Source: Verrucomicrobiota bacterium (GTDB taxonomy: Bacteria > Verrucomicrobiota > Verrucomicrobiia > Limisphaerales > UBA8199). Taken from it: a stretch of DNA of 46,185 nt. The DNA lies in contig JARKQH010000425.1 of assembly GCA_029974925.1 (NCBI GenBank), positions 1 to 46,185 of the forward strand, written 5' to 3'. Made by a program: the position numbers and the translations under genes. The notes under the pieces are model-generated. The model was not told the origin of the DNA, searched no databases, and worked only from the letters and a program-made list of their open reading frames with translations. Positions 1 to 7,382 of this stretch are shown piece by piece (within the stretch, counting starts at the first letter, position 1; each line of letters begins with the position of its first letter).

Positions 1-437
1 TGGATGCCCAGCCCGTTGGCCGGGTTGACGAACCAATCCGCGTCATTGTTGTTGGCCGCCGAAGTCTGGAACAGCGCCCGGTACCCCGTCGAGCTGGCGG
101 GAAACAGGATGTCCATGATCACCGTGTACTGATTCACATCCGCCGTGCTCCCATTCGCCGCGGCATTCGGGAACATCTTGTAACCGTCCGCCGAGGTCGG
201 CATGGCCGGGAATCTCATGATCTGCGCCACCTGCCCGCCGATATCCGGCACGCCCAGGGAGGTGGTCGTCCCGAAAACCGACTGCGAGGCCGCAATGCCT
301 TGCGGCTGCAGGGCGATGCCGATGGACGCCGAAAAGTCACCATTGAATTCCCATTGGCCGGTGACACCGGCGGCGTGCGACGAAATGCCCAAGCCAAGCG
401 CCAGGGCCACCGTGATAAAGCGAAGGATGAGTTTCAT
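1..437 (-). CDS. Secreted LamG-like protein, N-terminal part (runs off the window)
   Basis: The reading frame opens with ATG at 437-435 and stays open to the window edge, so only the first 145 or so residues are visible. Residues 1-22 form a signal peptide (MKLILRFITVALALG, then a small-residue cleavage region SSHAA). The mature part begins VTGQWEFNGDFSASIG and continues with FGTTTSLGVPDIGGQVAQI and VNQYTVIMDILFPASS. These segments match, in order, the first concanavalin/LamG-like domain of the protein at 2444-6079, so the two are paralogues. LamG domains are beta-sandwiches that usually bind carbohydrate or protein outside the cell; no catalytic domain is visible in the part present. It is divergent from the LuxR-family gene at 1063, which could control it. 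That link is inference only. Confidence 0.85.
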   Translation of the reverse strand, partial: MKLILRFITVALALGLGISSHAAGVTGQWEFNGDFSASIGIALQPQGIAASQSVFGTTTSLGVPDIGGQVAQIMRFPAMPTSADGYKMFPNAAANGSTADVNQYTVIMDILFPASSTGYRALFQTSAANNNDADWFVNPANGLGI

Positions 438-1062
438 AATAATTGGTTCAGGGGGTTGATTTTCTGCGGCCTGCGGATACCGGACATGGCGATCTGTTCG
501 TTCACTGCCTCTACTGCACCGCCATCTGCGTTCTGATTTCCAAGCTCCGTGCCGGCAAGGTGGCTGGCTCACGCTGCGCCCGGTTCCCGGGACCGCCCGC
601 AACCCAATCCCAACACCACGCCCTTCGACACACGGAACTTGCTTTTTGTGCAGCCCATTATGTCTGATTACCTTAGGCCGCAACAATGGCCATTTTGGGC
701 CAGAAGCCGGCCGCCCCCGCCGGCATCGCTCCCCCGGGGGGCCGGCTTCCCGCTCAGCTCCTTGCAACGGGACCTCCCTGCCCGTTGCGTTGCCGTTCCG
801 CCCCCCCAGGCCTCCGAATCCCCACTCAAACGCACCAGCCTGCCCGCCCATGCCCGAGCACCCGATGCGCCCCATGGCCCCCGGCAACGCTCCCTGTCAA
901 GGCCCAAAAGGGCGTCCCGTCTGCGGCGTGGCTCGAGTTTTCCATCCGCGCTCCGGCCGGTTGCGGGCGCCAGGAATCGCGGGCAGGATGCCCCGGTCAC
1001 CGTCCGCCTGGGCGCCCTGCGCCATTGACAACCGCGGCGGGTCTTGTTACCCAACCCACGAA
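438..1062. other. Long intergenic region without a convincing gene
   Basis: This stretch separates the LamG gene from the divergent LuxR-family gene. Open frames exist because the GC content is high, but their translations are Pro/Arg-rich and look non-coding. On the minus strand, a possible promoter has a -10 of CATAAT (plus-strand 657-662) with TTGCGG about 15 bases upstream; it would give the LamG gene a leader of over 200 bases. No RNA family could be recognised by eye. Confidence 0.4.
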
Positions 1063-2382
1063 ATGTCCAAGCACCGTCCAAGCAACCCCCTCCCCCCCGC
1101 AGCTCCTGGCCCGGCCAGGCGTCCTCACTCGGTTTGGGAACGGCGGGTTTTTCGCAACTGCTTCACCCGCCGCGGGAAGACCTGCCGCCTGAAAAACTGG
1201 TCCTTCAAGGTCCAGTACCAGGGCCGGCGCCGGACCTTTTCGCTCGCCGGACGGACCCGGGCGGAGGCGGCGTTGGAGGCGCAACAGATTTACGAGGCAA
1301 TCGTCAATGAGGGTTGGCAGGCTGCCTTGGAGCTGCAGCGGCTGCGACGGCGGGGTGGCGCGGCGGTTCGAGCCGACGCCGGCGCGGTCCCGTTGCTCAA
1401 AAGCGACCTGGCTTATTGGGAACACCGCCTCATCCAGCGGCGCTATCGCGAGGCGCGCCTGAGGGCGGGCGCGGAGTTCTCCGCCCGAATCGAGCATGAA
1501 GGAACGCACGCTTACTTTCCGCTGGGGACGGACGATCCCAAGGGGGCGGCGGCAACGGCGCGCGAGATTTATCAAACGGTGGTGGGCAGCGGTTGGGCCG
1601 CCGCGTTTACACGATTCGAGCGGGAGCTGACCCTGGCGATTTCATGGTCGGACAACCCGCTGGCCATCACTTATGCGACGCTGTTCACCTTTCTCACGAC
1701 GCCGGCGCCCGCCGCGCCGCCGGCCGGCGACCGGCGGCTCAAACCGCTCCTCGTGCTCGAACCCGATGTCACGGCCCACTCGTGCCTGCGCTATTGGCTG
1801 GACCGCCAGCCGGGCTTCACCTGCCGCGCCGTGCACCGCACCGCCGCCGAAGCCCTTGAGGCCATCAAACTGGCGCCGGACGCCCCACCCGTGCTGGTGC
1901 TGCTGAATCGCCTCGCCCCGGATGCCGCCCCATTGGTCGAGGCGCTTCGGTTGCGCTGGCCGGAGCTGCCCGTGTTCCCTTACCGCCTCCACGAGGACAG
2001 CGACCAAATCTTCATCTCCACCTCGGGGGTCAGCGGCGGCTACATCTTTCGCCGGCGGCTGCCCACCGCCCTGTTTGACCCCTTGCAGCCCATCGCGGCG
2101 GTGCCTTCCTTGACCGCCGCGGACGCCGCCCGCCGCATTCGCAACTATTTCCAGAGCTTCTTCGGAGACCCCCCTGCCGCGACGCCGCCGTTGGCGCCGG
2201 TGGCCTTGACCAACCGCGAACAGGAGGTCCTCAACCTCATCAGCCGGGGATGTCTCGACAAGGAAATCGCCCATCTCCTGGACATCAGCATTTGGACCGT
2301 CCACAACCACCTGAAGAACATCTATGACAAGCTGGGGGTTCACAATCGCACCGAGGCGGTGCTCAAGTACCTGCAACGATAG
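1063..2382 (+). CDS. LuxR-family response-regulator-like transcription factor with duplicated N-terminal module
   Basis: The C-terminal 60 residues (about 380-439) are a classic GerE/LuxR helix-turn-helix: LTNREQEVLNLISRG, then KEIAHLLDISIWTVHNHLKN and KLGVHNRTEAV. Residues about 226-345 resemble a receiver domain (LLVLEPDVTAHSCLRYWLD ... EDSDQIF ... GGYIFRRRLP). The usual phospho-accepting Asp is replaced by Asn in VLLNRLAP and the conserved Lys by Arg, so phosphorylation control is doubtful. The N-terminus holds two similar modules of about 50 residues (about 45-95 and 135-185), each with an aromatic/basic strand, an alanine-rich helix ending in IY, and a GW. They recall integrase arm-type DNA-binding domains, which is inference. 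ATG 1063 was chosen because the frame upstream of it, open from 646, reads as non-coding Pro/Arg-rich sequence. The gene sits between two paralogous LamG genes and is followed after 61 bases by the second. Confidence 0.88.
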   Translation: MSKHRPSNPLPPAAPGPARRPHSVWERRVFRNCFTRRGKTCRLKNWSFKVQYQGRRRTFSLAGRTRAEAALEAQQIYEAIVNEGWQAALELQRLRRRGGAAVRADAGAVPLLKSDLAYWEHRLIQRRYREARLRAGAEFSARIEHEGTHAYFPLGTDDPKGAAATAREIYQTVVGSGWAAAFTRFERELTLAISWSDNPLAITYATLFTFLTTPAPAAPPAGDRRLKPLLVLEPDVTAHSCLRYWLDRQPGFTCRAVHRTAAEALEAIKLAPDAPPVLVLLNRLAPDAAPLVEALRLRWPELPVFPYRLHEDSDQIFISTSGVSGGYIFRRRLPTALFDPLQPIAAVPSLTAADAARRIRNYFQSFFGDPPAATPPLAPVALTNREQEVLNLISRGCLDKEIAHLLDISIWTVHNHLKNIYDKLGVHNRTEAVLKYLQR

Positions 2383-2443
2383 CCGAAATTAGCCAGTATT
2401 CCGTGTTTGACCCCCCGTGCGGGCCTGTCAAGCTGAAGGCAAG

Positions 2444-5400
2444 ATGGAAACCTTTGTCCGAACACCGCGACTCGACCGCCCTCCCTTCAGCCGTGCCTCG
2501 TCCTGGCGCCGCTCCAAAGGGGCATTCTCCCGGCGCAACCCCGGAATCCTCCTGTGCCTCGCCTGCCTTTTTGCCGCCGGCCGGCCCGCCCCCGCGGCCG
2601 TCACCGGCCAGTGGGACTTTGACAACGGCGACCTGTCGGCCACCGTGGGCGCGCCGCTCCAATACCGCGGCAGCGCGGCCGCCCAGACCCAGTTCGGAAC
2701 GACCACGACGTTCGGCATCGCCAACATCGGCGGCCAGGTGGCTCAGGTAATGCGTTTCCCCGCCGCCTCGCCCGCCGACGGCTACGTCATGCTGCATGGC
2801 GCCGCGCCCAACGGCGGCGGCGCCATGGTCAATCAATATACCCTCATCCTCGACGTGCTTTTTCCCTCCGCCAGCGGTGGCTTCCGCGCCTTCTGGCAGA
2901 CCGACACCAACAACACCACCGACGCCGACCTCTTTGTCAACGGCGCCAACGGCATCGGCATCAGCAGCGCCTACCACGGCAATCTCTCGGCCGATGGCTG
3001 GCACCGGGTCGCCTTCACCCTCGACCTGACCCGCCGCGAGCTGGGCAAATATATTGATGGCACCAACGTGCTCACCGCGCCCGTGGGCGAATCGCCCCTG
3101 GGCACCAATCTCGTGCAGTACCTCAGCGCCACCAGCGGCGGCGTGGACCAACGTTGGGCGCTCGGACCGGCCGCGCTGTTGTTCACGGACGAAGACGGCG
3201 AGACGGGGGTGGGCTACGTCAACAGCATTCAATTCCATGACCGCGTCCTGTCCGCGGCCGAGATTGCCGCCCTGGGCGCTCCCTCGGCCAGCGGCATTCC
3301 CGGCGGCACCAACACCTCGCCGGCCGGGGTGGTCCAGTATGATTTCAACGGGAACCTGAACGCCTCGACCCCCGGCCTGCCGCTTGAACCGGGCGCGGCC
3401 CTGCCCGCCGCGGCGCCCGGCGTGGTGTTCACCAACGCAACCATCGGCGGGCAGACGGCGCAAGTGGCCGCGTTCACTCGCGGCACGTTTTTCCGCATGG
3501 TCCACGGCCTCGGCGCCAATGGCGGTGGCAATTACCTCAACCAATACACGCTGCTGATGGATGTCATGTTCCCTTCGCGCCCCACCGGCTGGGCGGCGTT
3601 GTGGCAGACCAATCCCGGCAATGCCAACGACGGCGACTGGTTCATCAACCCGGGCGGCGGCCTGGGCATCTCCGGCGTGTACGGCGGCAATGTGCCGGAC
3701 GGCGCCTGGAACCGCCTCGCGCTGGTCGTGGATTCCGTGGCGGGCTCTTTCACCAGCTACCTCAACGGTGTGCCCGTGCAGCAAATCACCGGCGTCACCC
3801 TCGATGGCCGTTGGTCGCTCGACACCTCCGCTCTCCTGTTCGCCGACGAAAACCAGGAGAACGCCGCCGGCTACATCAACAGCGTCCAGTTGCGCGCCGC
3901 CGCGCTCGCGGCGGATGAAATCGCCGCGCTCGGCGGCCCCCAGGCGGCCGGCATCCCCCTGCCGGCGGCGCCGTCGGACCTGCGGGTGACCGGCCCCAAC
4001 GGCGGCGAGCTGCTGCAAGCCGGCACCGCCCAGGCCGTTTCCTGGGGGGCGAACAATCCCTCGGGCTGGGTTCAAATTGACCTGCTGCTCGGGGATGCGC
4101 TTTATCGCACTCTCGGCCAGGCCCTGATGCGCCAGAGCAACTTTTTGTGGAATATTGACCCGTTGCTCGGCGACACCAACACCTATCGCATTCGCCTCAC
4201 CTCGCTGAGTTTCCCCGGCCTGCAGGATGTCTCCGACGCCACCTTCACCGTCACCGGCTCGGGAGTGCCCCCCAACCTCAATTATGGCCGGCCTCTCCAA
4301 CTGAATGGCGGATTCGAGTCGCTGCTCGCCCATTGGGAGGTCATCCGCGGCAACCCCTCGACCCTCACCAGCGCCCAGGGCAAGGGCGCCCCCTTCGCCG
4401 GAACCCGCTTCCTTCATGGCGGCCTCAGCGCCACCGGCGACACGGTCGTGCGCCAGGACATTGACCTGTTGGCGGCGGGATTCAACCCGGCGGACCTCGA
4501 CGGCGGCGCGGCGGTTGAAGCCGAGGCCTGGTTGCGGAACGCCAATCCCCTCGGCAGTTTTGACGACCAGGTCTATTTGCGCGTCGCCTGCCTCGACGCG
4601 GCGCGGCAGGAGCTGGCGGCCGTTCGCACCATGGTGGCCGGCAATAACACATGGGTCCGGCGCACGGCCACCGGCTTGATACCCCCCGGCACCCGCGCCC
4701 TGCGCCTGGAGGTTGTGGGCCGGCATCGCCGCGACGCGGATAACGACTCCATGGCCGACGAGGTCAGTGTGCGGATTCAACGAGCCTGGCCCCTGGTGAA
4801 CCCCCAGATCACCAAGCTGCCCATGCTTCAGGATTACCGGCCGGATGCCATGACGCTGCTCTGGGAAACCGACGGCAACCTCGCGCTCCATGGCGTGGAC
4901 TGGGGCCGGACCAACGTCCAGGAGAACACCCTCACGCAAATCGAAACCGTGATGATTGACAGCACGCATTTTGTCCACCGGGCCACCCTCACCGGCCTGG
5001 CACCCGAAACCCCGTACGGCTATCGCGTGCGCAGCGGCAGTGCCACCTCCCCCACCTTCTCCTTCCGCACCGCGCCCCGCCGCGACACTCCCTTCTCGGT
5101 CGCCTGGTGGGGCGACAGCCAGGTCAACCCCGGCGTCCTGCAGCAACTGGTGTCTCACATGGTCGCCCAGGGCGTGGATTGGATGGGCGTGGCCGGCGAC
5201 CTCGCCAGCAACGGCAATTCGCTGGCCGACTGGCATAATTACTGGTTCCGACCGCTCGAGTTCCAAAACATCGCCCAGACCCGGCCCGCCCTCTTCGCCC
5301 GCGGCAACCACGACGGCGAATTCCCCTTCAGCTATGCTTACAGCGCCCTGCCCGGCAATGAGGCCTGGTTCGCCTTTGACTACGGCAACTCCCGCTTCAT

Positions 5401-6079
5401 CTTCCTTGACACCGAGGCCTCGACCGGCGCGGTCCCCGAACAATACGCCTGGCTCACCAACGAACTGGCCCGGCCCGAGACCCAAAACGCCGCCTTCCGC
5501 GTCGTGTGTTTCCACCGGCTCCCGTATGCCAACCTGTGGAACGGCGGCGGCTACACCGGCGAAACCTGGGTGCGCAACGATTGGGTCCCGCTCTTCCAAC
5601 AATATCATGTTGACCTCGTCATCAACGGCCACGCCCACAACTACAACCGCGGCGTCACCAACGGCGTGGTTTACCTCGTCGTGGGCGGCGGCGGCGGCGC
5701 CCTCGACACCGAGCGCGTCGCTTACTGGCCGCTCTTTACCGTCGAATACTCCCTTTATCATTACGGCCTCATGGCCGTCCGCGGCCCCATGCTCACCTGG
5801 GACGTCTTCAGCAACACCGGCCAGAGGCTTGACAGCTTCACTCTCTCCAGCCGGCTCCCCCGCCTCGAATGGAAAAACTCTCCCGTGCCCGGCGGGAACC
5901 TGCTCCTCGCCCTGAGCGGCAGACCGGAGGAAACCTACATCCTCGAACAGTCCTCCAACCTGGCCGCCTGGACCCCCTGGGCGACCAACACCCTCCCCGC
6001 CACCGGACCGCCCACCGTCACCAACTCCATTCCCGTCACGGCCAATCAGGGCTACTTCCGCGCCCGCCTCGCTCCCTGA
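2444..6079 (+). CDS. Secreted LamG / purple-acid-phosphatase-like metallophosphoesterase
   Basis: A 1211-residue exported protein. After an extended signal peptide (hydrophobic core ILLCLACLFAAG) come two LamG-like domains (about 53-290 and 296-510), an Ig-like domain starting near VTGPNGGE, and a jelly-roll-like region starting at LQLNGGFES. A fibronectin-III-like domain follows, then a calcineurin-type phosphoesterase at about 885-1120. Metal-binding motifs are visible: GDSQ (about 890), GDLASNG (about 918), GNHD (about 955), CFHR (about 1024) and GHAHNYNRG (about 1062). The fibronectin-plus-phosphoesterase order is that of purple acid phosphatases. The last 75 residues (SSNLAAWTPWATNTL ... 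YFRARLAP) are a C-terminal module also seen in the beta-helix protein at 32764-35868. ATG 2444 was chosen over GTG 2417 because AAGG lies five bases upstream of it. It probably releases phosphate from organic phosphate outside the cell; the substrate is unknown. Confidence 0.9.
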   Translation: METFVRTPRLDRPPFSRASSWRRSKGAFSRRNPGILLCLACLFAAGRPAPAAVTGQWDFDNGDLSATVGAPLQYRGSAAAQTQFGTTTTFGIANIGGQVAQVMRFPAASPADGYVMLHGAAPNGGGAMVNQYTLILDVLFPSASGGFRAFWQTDTNNTTDADLFVNGANGIGISSAYHGNLSADGWHRVAFTLDLTRRELGKYIDGTNVLTAPVGESPLGTNLVQYLSATSGGVDQRWALGPAALLFTDEDGETGVGYVNSIQFHDRVLSAAEIAALGAPSASGIPGGTNTSPAGVVQYDFNGNLNASTPGLPLEPGAALPAAAPGVVFTNATIGGQTAQVAAFTRGTFFRMVHGLGANGGGNYLNQYTLLMDVMFPSRPTGWAALWQTNPGNANDGDWFINPGGGLGISGVYGGNVPDGAWNRLALVVDSVAGSFTSYLNGVPVQQITGVTLDGRWSLDTSALLFADENQENAAGYINSVQLRAAALAADEIAALGGPQAAGIPLPAAPSDLRVTGPNGGELLQAGTAQAVSWGANNPSGWVQIDLLLGDALYRTLGQALMRQSNFLWNIDPLLGDTNTYRIRLTSLSFPGLQDVSDATFTVTGSGVPPNLNYGRPLQLNGGFESLLAHWEVIRGNPSTLTSAQGKGAPFAGTRFLHGGLSATGDTVVRQDIDLLAAGFNPADLDGGAAVEAEAWLRNANPLGSFDDQVYLRVACLDAARQELAAVRTMVAGNNTWVRRTATGLIPPGTRALRLEVVGRHRRDADNDSMADEVSVRIQRAWPLVNPQITKLPMLQDYRPDAMTLLWETDGNLALHGVDWGRTNVQENTLTQIETVMIDSTHFVHRATLTGLAPETPYGYRVRSGSATSPTFSFRTAPRRDTPFSVAWWGDSQVNPGVLQQLVSHMVAQGVDWMGVAGDLASNGNSLADWHNYWFRPLEFQNIAQTRPALFARGNHDGEFPFSYAYSALPGNEAWFAFDYGNSRFIFLDTEASTGAVPEQYAWLTNELARPETQNAAFRVVCFHRLPYANLWNGGGYTGETWVRNDWVPLFQQYHVDLVINGHAHNYNRGVTNGVVYLVVGGGGGALDTERVAYWPLFTVEYSLYHYGLMAVRGPMLTWDVFSNTGQRLDSFTLSSRLPRLEWKNSPVPGGNLLLALSGRPEETYILEQSSNLAAWTPWATNTLPATGPPTVTNSIPVTANQGYFRARLAP

Positions 6080-6179
6080 TCCCTTGCCAACCCCGCCGCT
6101 CGGGGAACGGCTCGGGGGATTGCCGCCGCCCGGCCCGCAACGGCCATTCAGCACCGGGCATTCCCAATAGTTCTCCAGC

Positions 6180-6203
6180 ACCCGCTTGACGGGTTTTTTT
6201 TTT
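6180..6203 (+). terminator. Rho-independent terminator after the LamG/phosphoesterase gene
   Basis: A hairpin with 5-bp stem ACCCG/CGGGT and loop CTTGA is followed directly by a run of ten T (6194-6203). It lies 100 bases after the stop codon and closes the transcript before the restriction-modification module. It is the only strong intrinsic terminator recognised in the window. Confidence 0.8.
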
Positions 6204-6286
6204 CGTCACAAGCAGCATCGCTGCCTCGTTTGAGCCATGACGCACCGTGGGTGGCCGTCACCTGCCGCGAGCGCAGCACACGACCC

Positions 6287-6299
6287 GTAGTTTAACTCC
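6287..6299 (+). promoter_or_regulatory. C-protein operator candidate, upstream (activating) site
   Basis: The 13-mer GTAGTTTAACTCC is an odd-centred inverted repeat with one mismatch. It matches 12 of 13 bases with the perfect copy 37 bases downstream at 6324. Its centre is about 44 bases upstream of the C-gene start codon. If transcription starts at that codon, an activator bound here would sit next to RNA polymerase at a promoter with no recognisable -35 box. The role is inferred from known controller-protein systems. Confidence 0.65.
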
Positions 6300-6323
6300 G
6301 TGGTAGAAGCTTTGGTTCGACTG

Positions 6324-6336
6324 GTAGTTTAACTAC
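6324..6336 (+). promoter_or_regulatory. C-protein operator candidate, promoter-proximal (repressing) site
   Basis: GTAGTTTAACTAC is a perfect inverted repeat (GTAGTT, T, AACTAC) and ends one base before the GTG start codon of the C gene. It contains TAGTTT at 6325-6330, correctly placed to be a -10 box for a leaderless transcript starting at 6337. Binding here would block the promoter, giving negative feedback. The function is inferred; the sequence symmetry is directly visible. Confidence 0.68.
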
Positions 6337-6555
6337 GTGATCGAACGATTCCTTGGACGGCGTATCGCGCAGCTCCGCAAGGCCCGTGGGTTGACGCAAG
6401 AAGCATTCGCGGAGAAATGTGGGTATTCCACCGAATTTGTCAGTCTTGTTGAGCGTGGCCTGAACGCCCCCTCAGTCGCTGGGCTGGAGAAGGTGGCCAA
6501 AGCCCTCAAGGTGGAAATCAAGGACCTCTTTGATTTTACGAAAGGGGACAAGTGA
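6337..6555 (+). CDS. Controller (C) protein of the restriction-modification system, XRE-family HTH
   Basis: A 72-residue single-domain helix-turn-helix protein. The signature runs from GRRIAQLRKARGLTQEAFAE through STEFVSLVERGLNAPSVAGL to a short acidic/hydrophobic end (EIKDLFDF). This is the size and pattern of the controller proteins of type II restriction-modification systems, which bind short palindromes, first activate and then repress their own gene, and so delay endonuclease expression until DNA is methylated. The GTG start at 6337 follows immediately after a perfect palindrome and has no ribosome-binding site, so the message is probably leaderless, as known for several C genes. Its stop codon overlaps the GTG start of the endonuclease gene. 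A phage-type repressor is less likely given this context. Confidence 0.9.
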   Translation: MIERFLGRRIAQLRKARGLTQEAFAEKCGYSTEFVSLVERGLNAPSVAGLEKVAKALKVEIKDLFDFTKGDK

Positions 6556-7382
6556 ACGCATACGTCACGCGCCTTCGGAGTCTGCTTGAACGGATTTCTC
6601 AAGATGTGGTGCCTTCCACCCCAGTTGTACAGCAGAAGCCCCGGGTCCCAACTCAGGCTTTCTCGGAGTTCCTCATCAACCGGGAGCTTGGAGACTGGGC
6701 GGAGGAGGTTGTCCGTCGCGGTGTCAACGACTCAGGTTTGCCAGTCGTTGCGCTGCCCTACGGGCGCACCGGGAACCTCGTGGCTGGCGAACCCGGTTTT
6801 GCTGATTTCTTCCTTGACTATCATGAAGAACTTCGCACCTTGGGCAAGCGCCCCGATTTGCTGATTTTCCCCGCCGGCAAGGCTCCTGCCGCTGATTGGA
6901 TGGGGAAGCCCGCCGCCGAATTGGTTTCGGTCGCCAGCCAAGCCGTCGCCGGCTTTGAAGTCAGATGCAGCCAGCAATCTTTGACCGGCACCCGCACTCC
7001 GGCGGACCTGAGTTTCACCCCGAAAATTGAAGACATCCGGAACGTGATGCGGTGGATTGAGCGGCATGGTGTGCCGCACTTTTACGTGCAGGTTATCTTC
7101 GGCGCAGCCTACGCCCTTTCCTTTGAACGCATCCTCGAGCTGCTGGGTGTTGGGCCCAAGGCCGGCGGTTACACCATCGCCCGCGAGCCGCGAAACCAAT
7201 TCAAAGCGACCGTCTATGTTCCGCTCGACAAAGGGGTGTGTCTCTCGACTCGTTTTCAGGACCCGGACCTTGCTGCGTTCAGGAAGCAGCTCTCTTCAGG
7301 TCGGATGCTCTTTGGTGTTAAATTCTCGGGCGGCCTCTTGGAGTTCGACAAGCAGAAGCTCTCCAGCCTGCTCAAAATCTGA
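6552..7382 (+). CDS. Type II restriction endonuclease, AccI-like family
   Basis: A 276-residue protein whose GTG start overlaps the C-gene stop; GGGG five bases upstream serves as ribosome-binding site. A PD-(D/E)xK-like nuclease core is visible: KRPDLLIF at about 99-106, then FEVR at 135-138, with Arg in the usual Lys position. The following segment (SFTPKIEDIRNVMRWIE, then VPHFYVQVIFGAAYALSFE) resembles endonucleases annotated as the AccI family, from memory of that family. AccI itself cuts GTMKAC; the specificity here cannot be read from sequence. Position beside a C gene and a methyltransferase makes the endonuclease role firm even if the family name is wrong. The gene is translationally coupled to the C gene and overlaps the convergent methyltransferase gene by 11 bases. 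Confidence 0.85.
   Translation: MNAYVTRLRSLLERISQDVVPSTPVVQQKPRVPTQAFSEFLINRELGDWAEEVVRRGVNDSGLPVVALPYGRTGNLVAGEPGFADFFLDYHEELRTLGKRPDLLIFPAGKAPAADWMGKPAAELVSVASQAVAGFEVRCSQQSLTGTRTPADLSFTPKIEDIRNVMRWIERHGVPHFYVQVIFGAAYALSFERILELLGVGPKAGGYTIAREPRNQFKATVYVPLDKGVCLSTRFQDPDLAAFRKQLSSGRMLFGVKFSGGLLEFDKQKLSSLLKI

Noticed and set aside
646-1062. N-terminal extension of the LuxR-family gene up to 646
   Set aside because: The residues are Pro/Arg/Cys-rich without similarity to the rest, and an internal ATG at 1063 begins the sensible part.
2363-6181. A 1272-codon open frame antisense to the LamG/phosphoesterase gene
   Set aside because: It is rich in Gly, Ala and His-Arg runs without any domain, and mirrors the codon bias of the real gene with recognised motifs.
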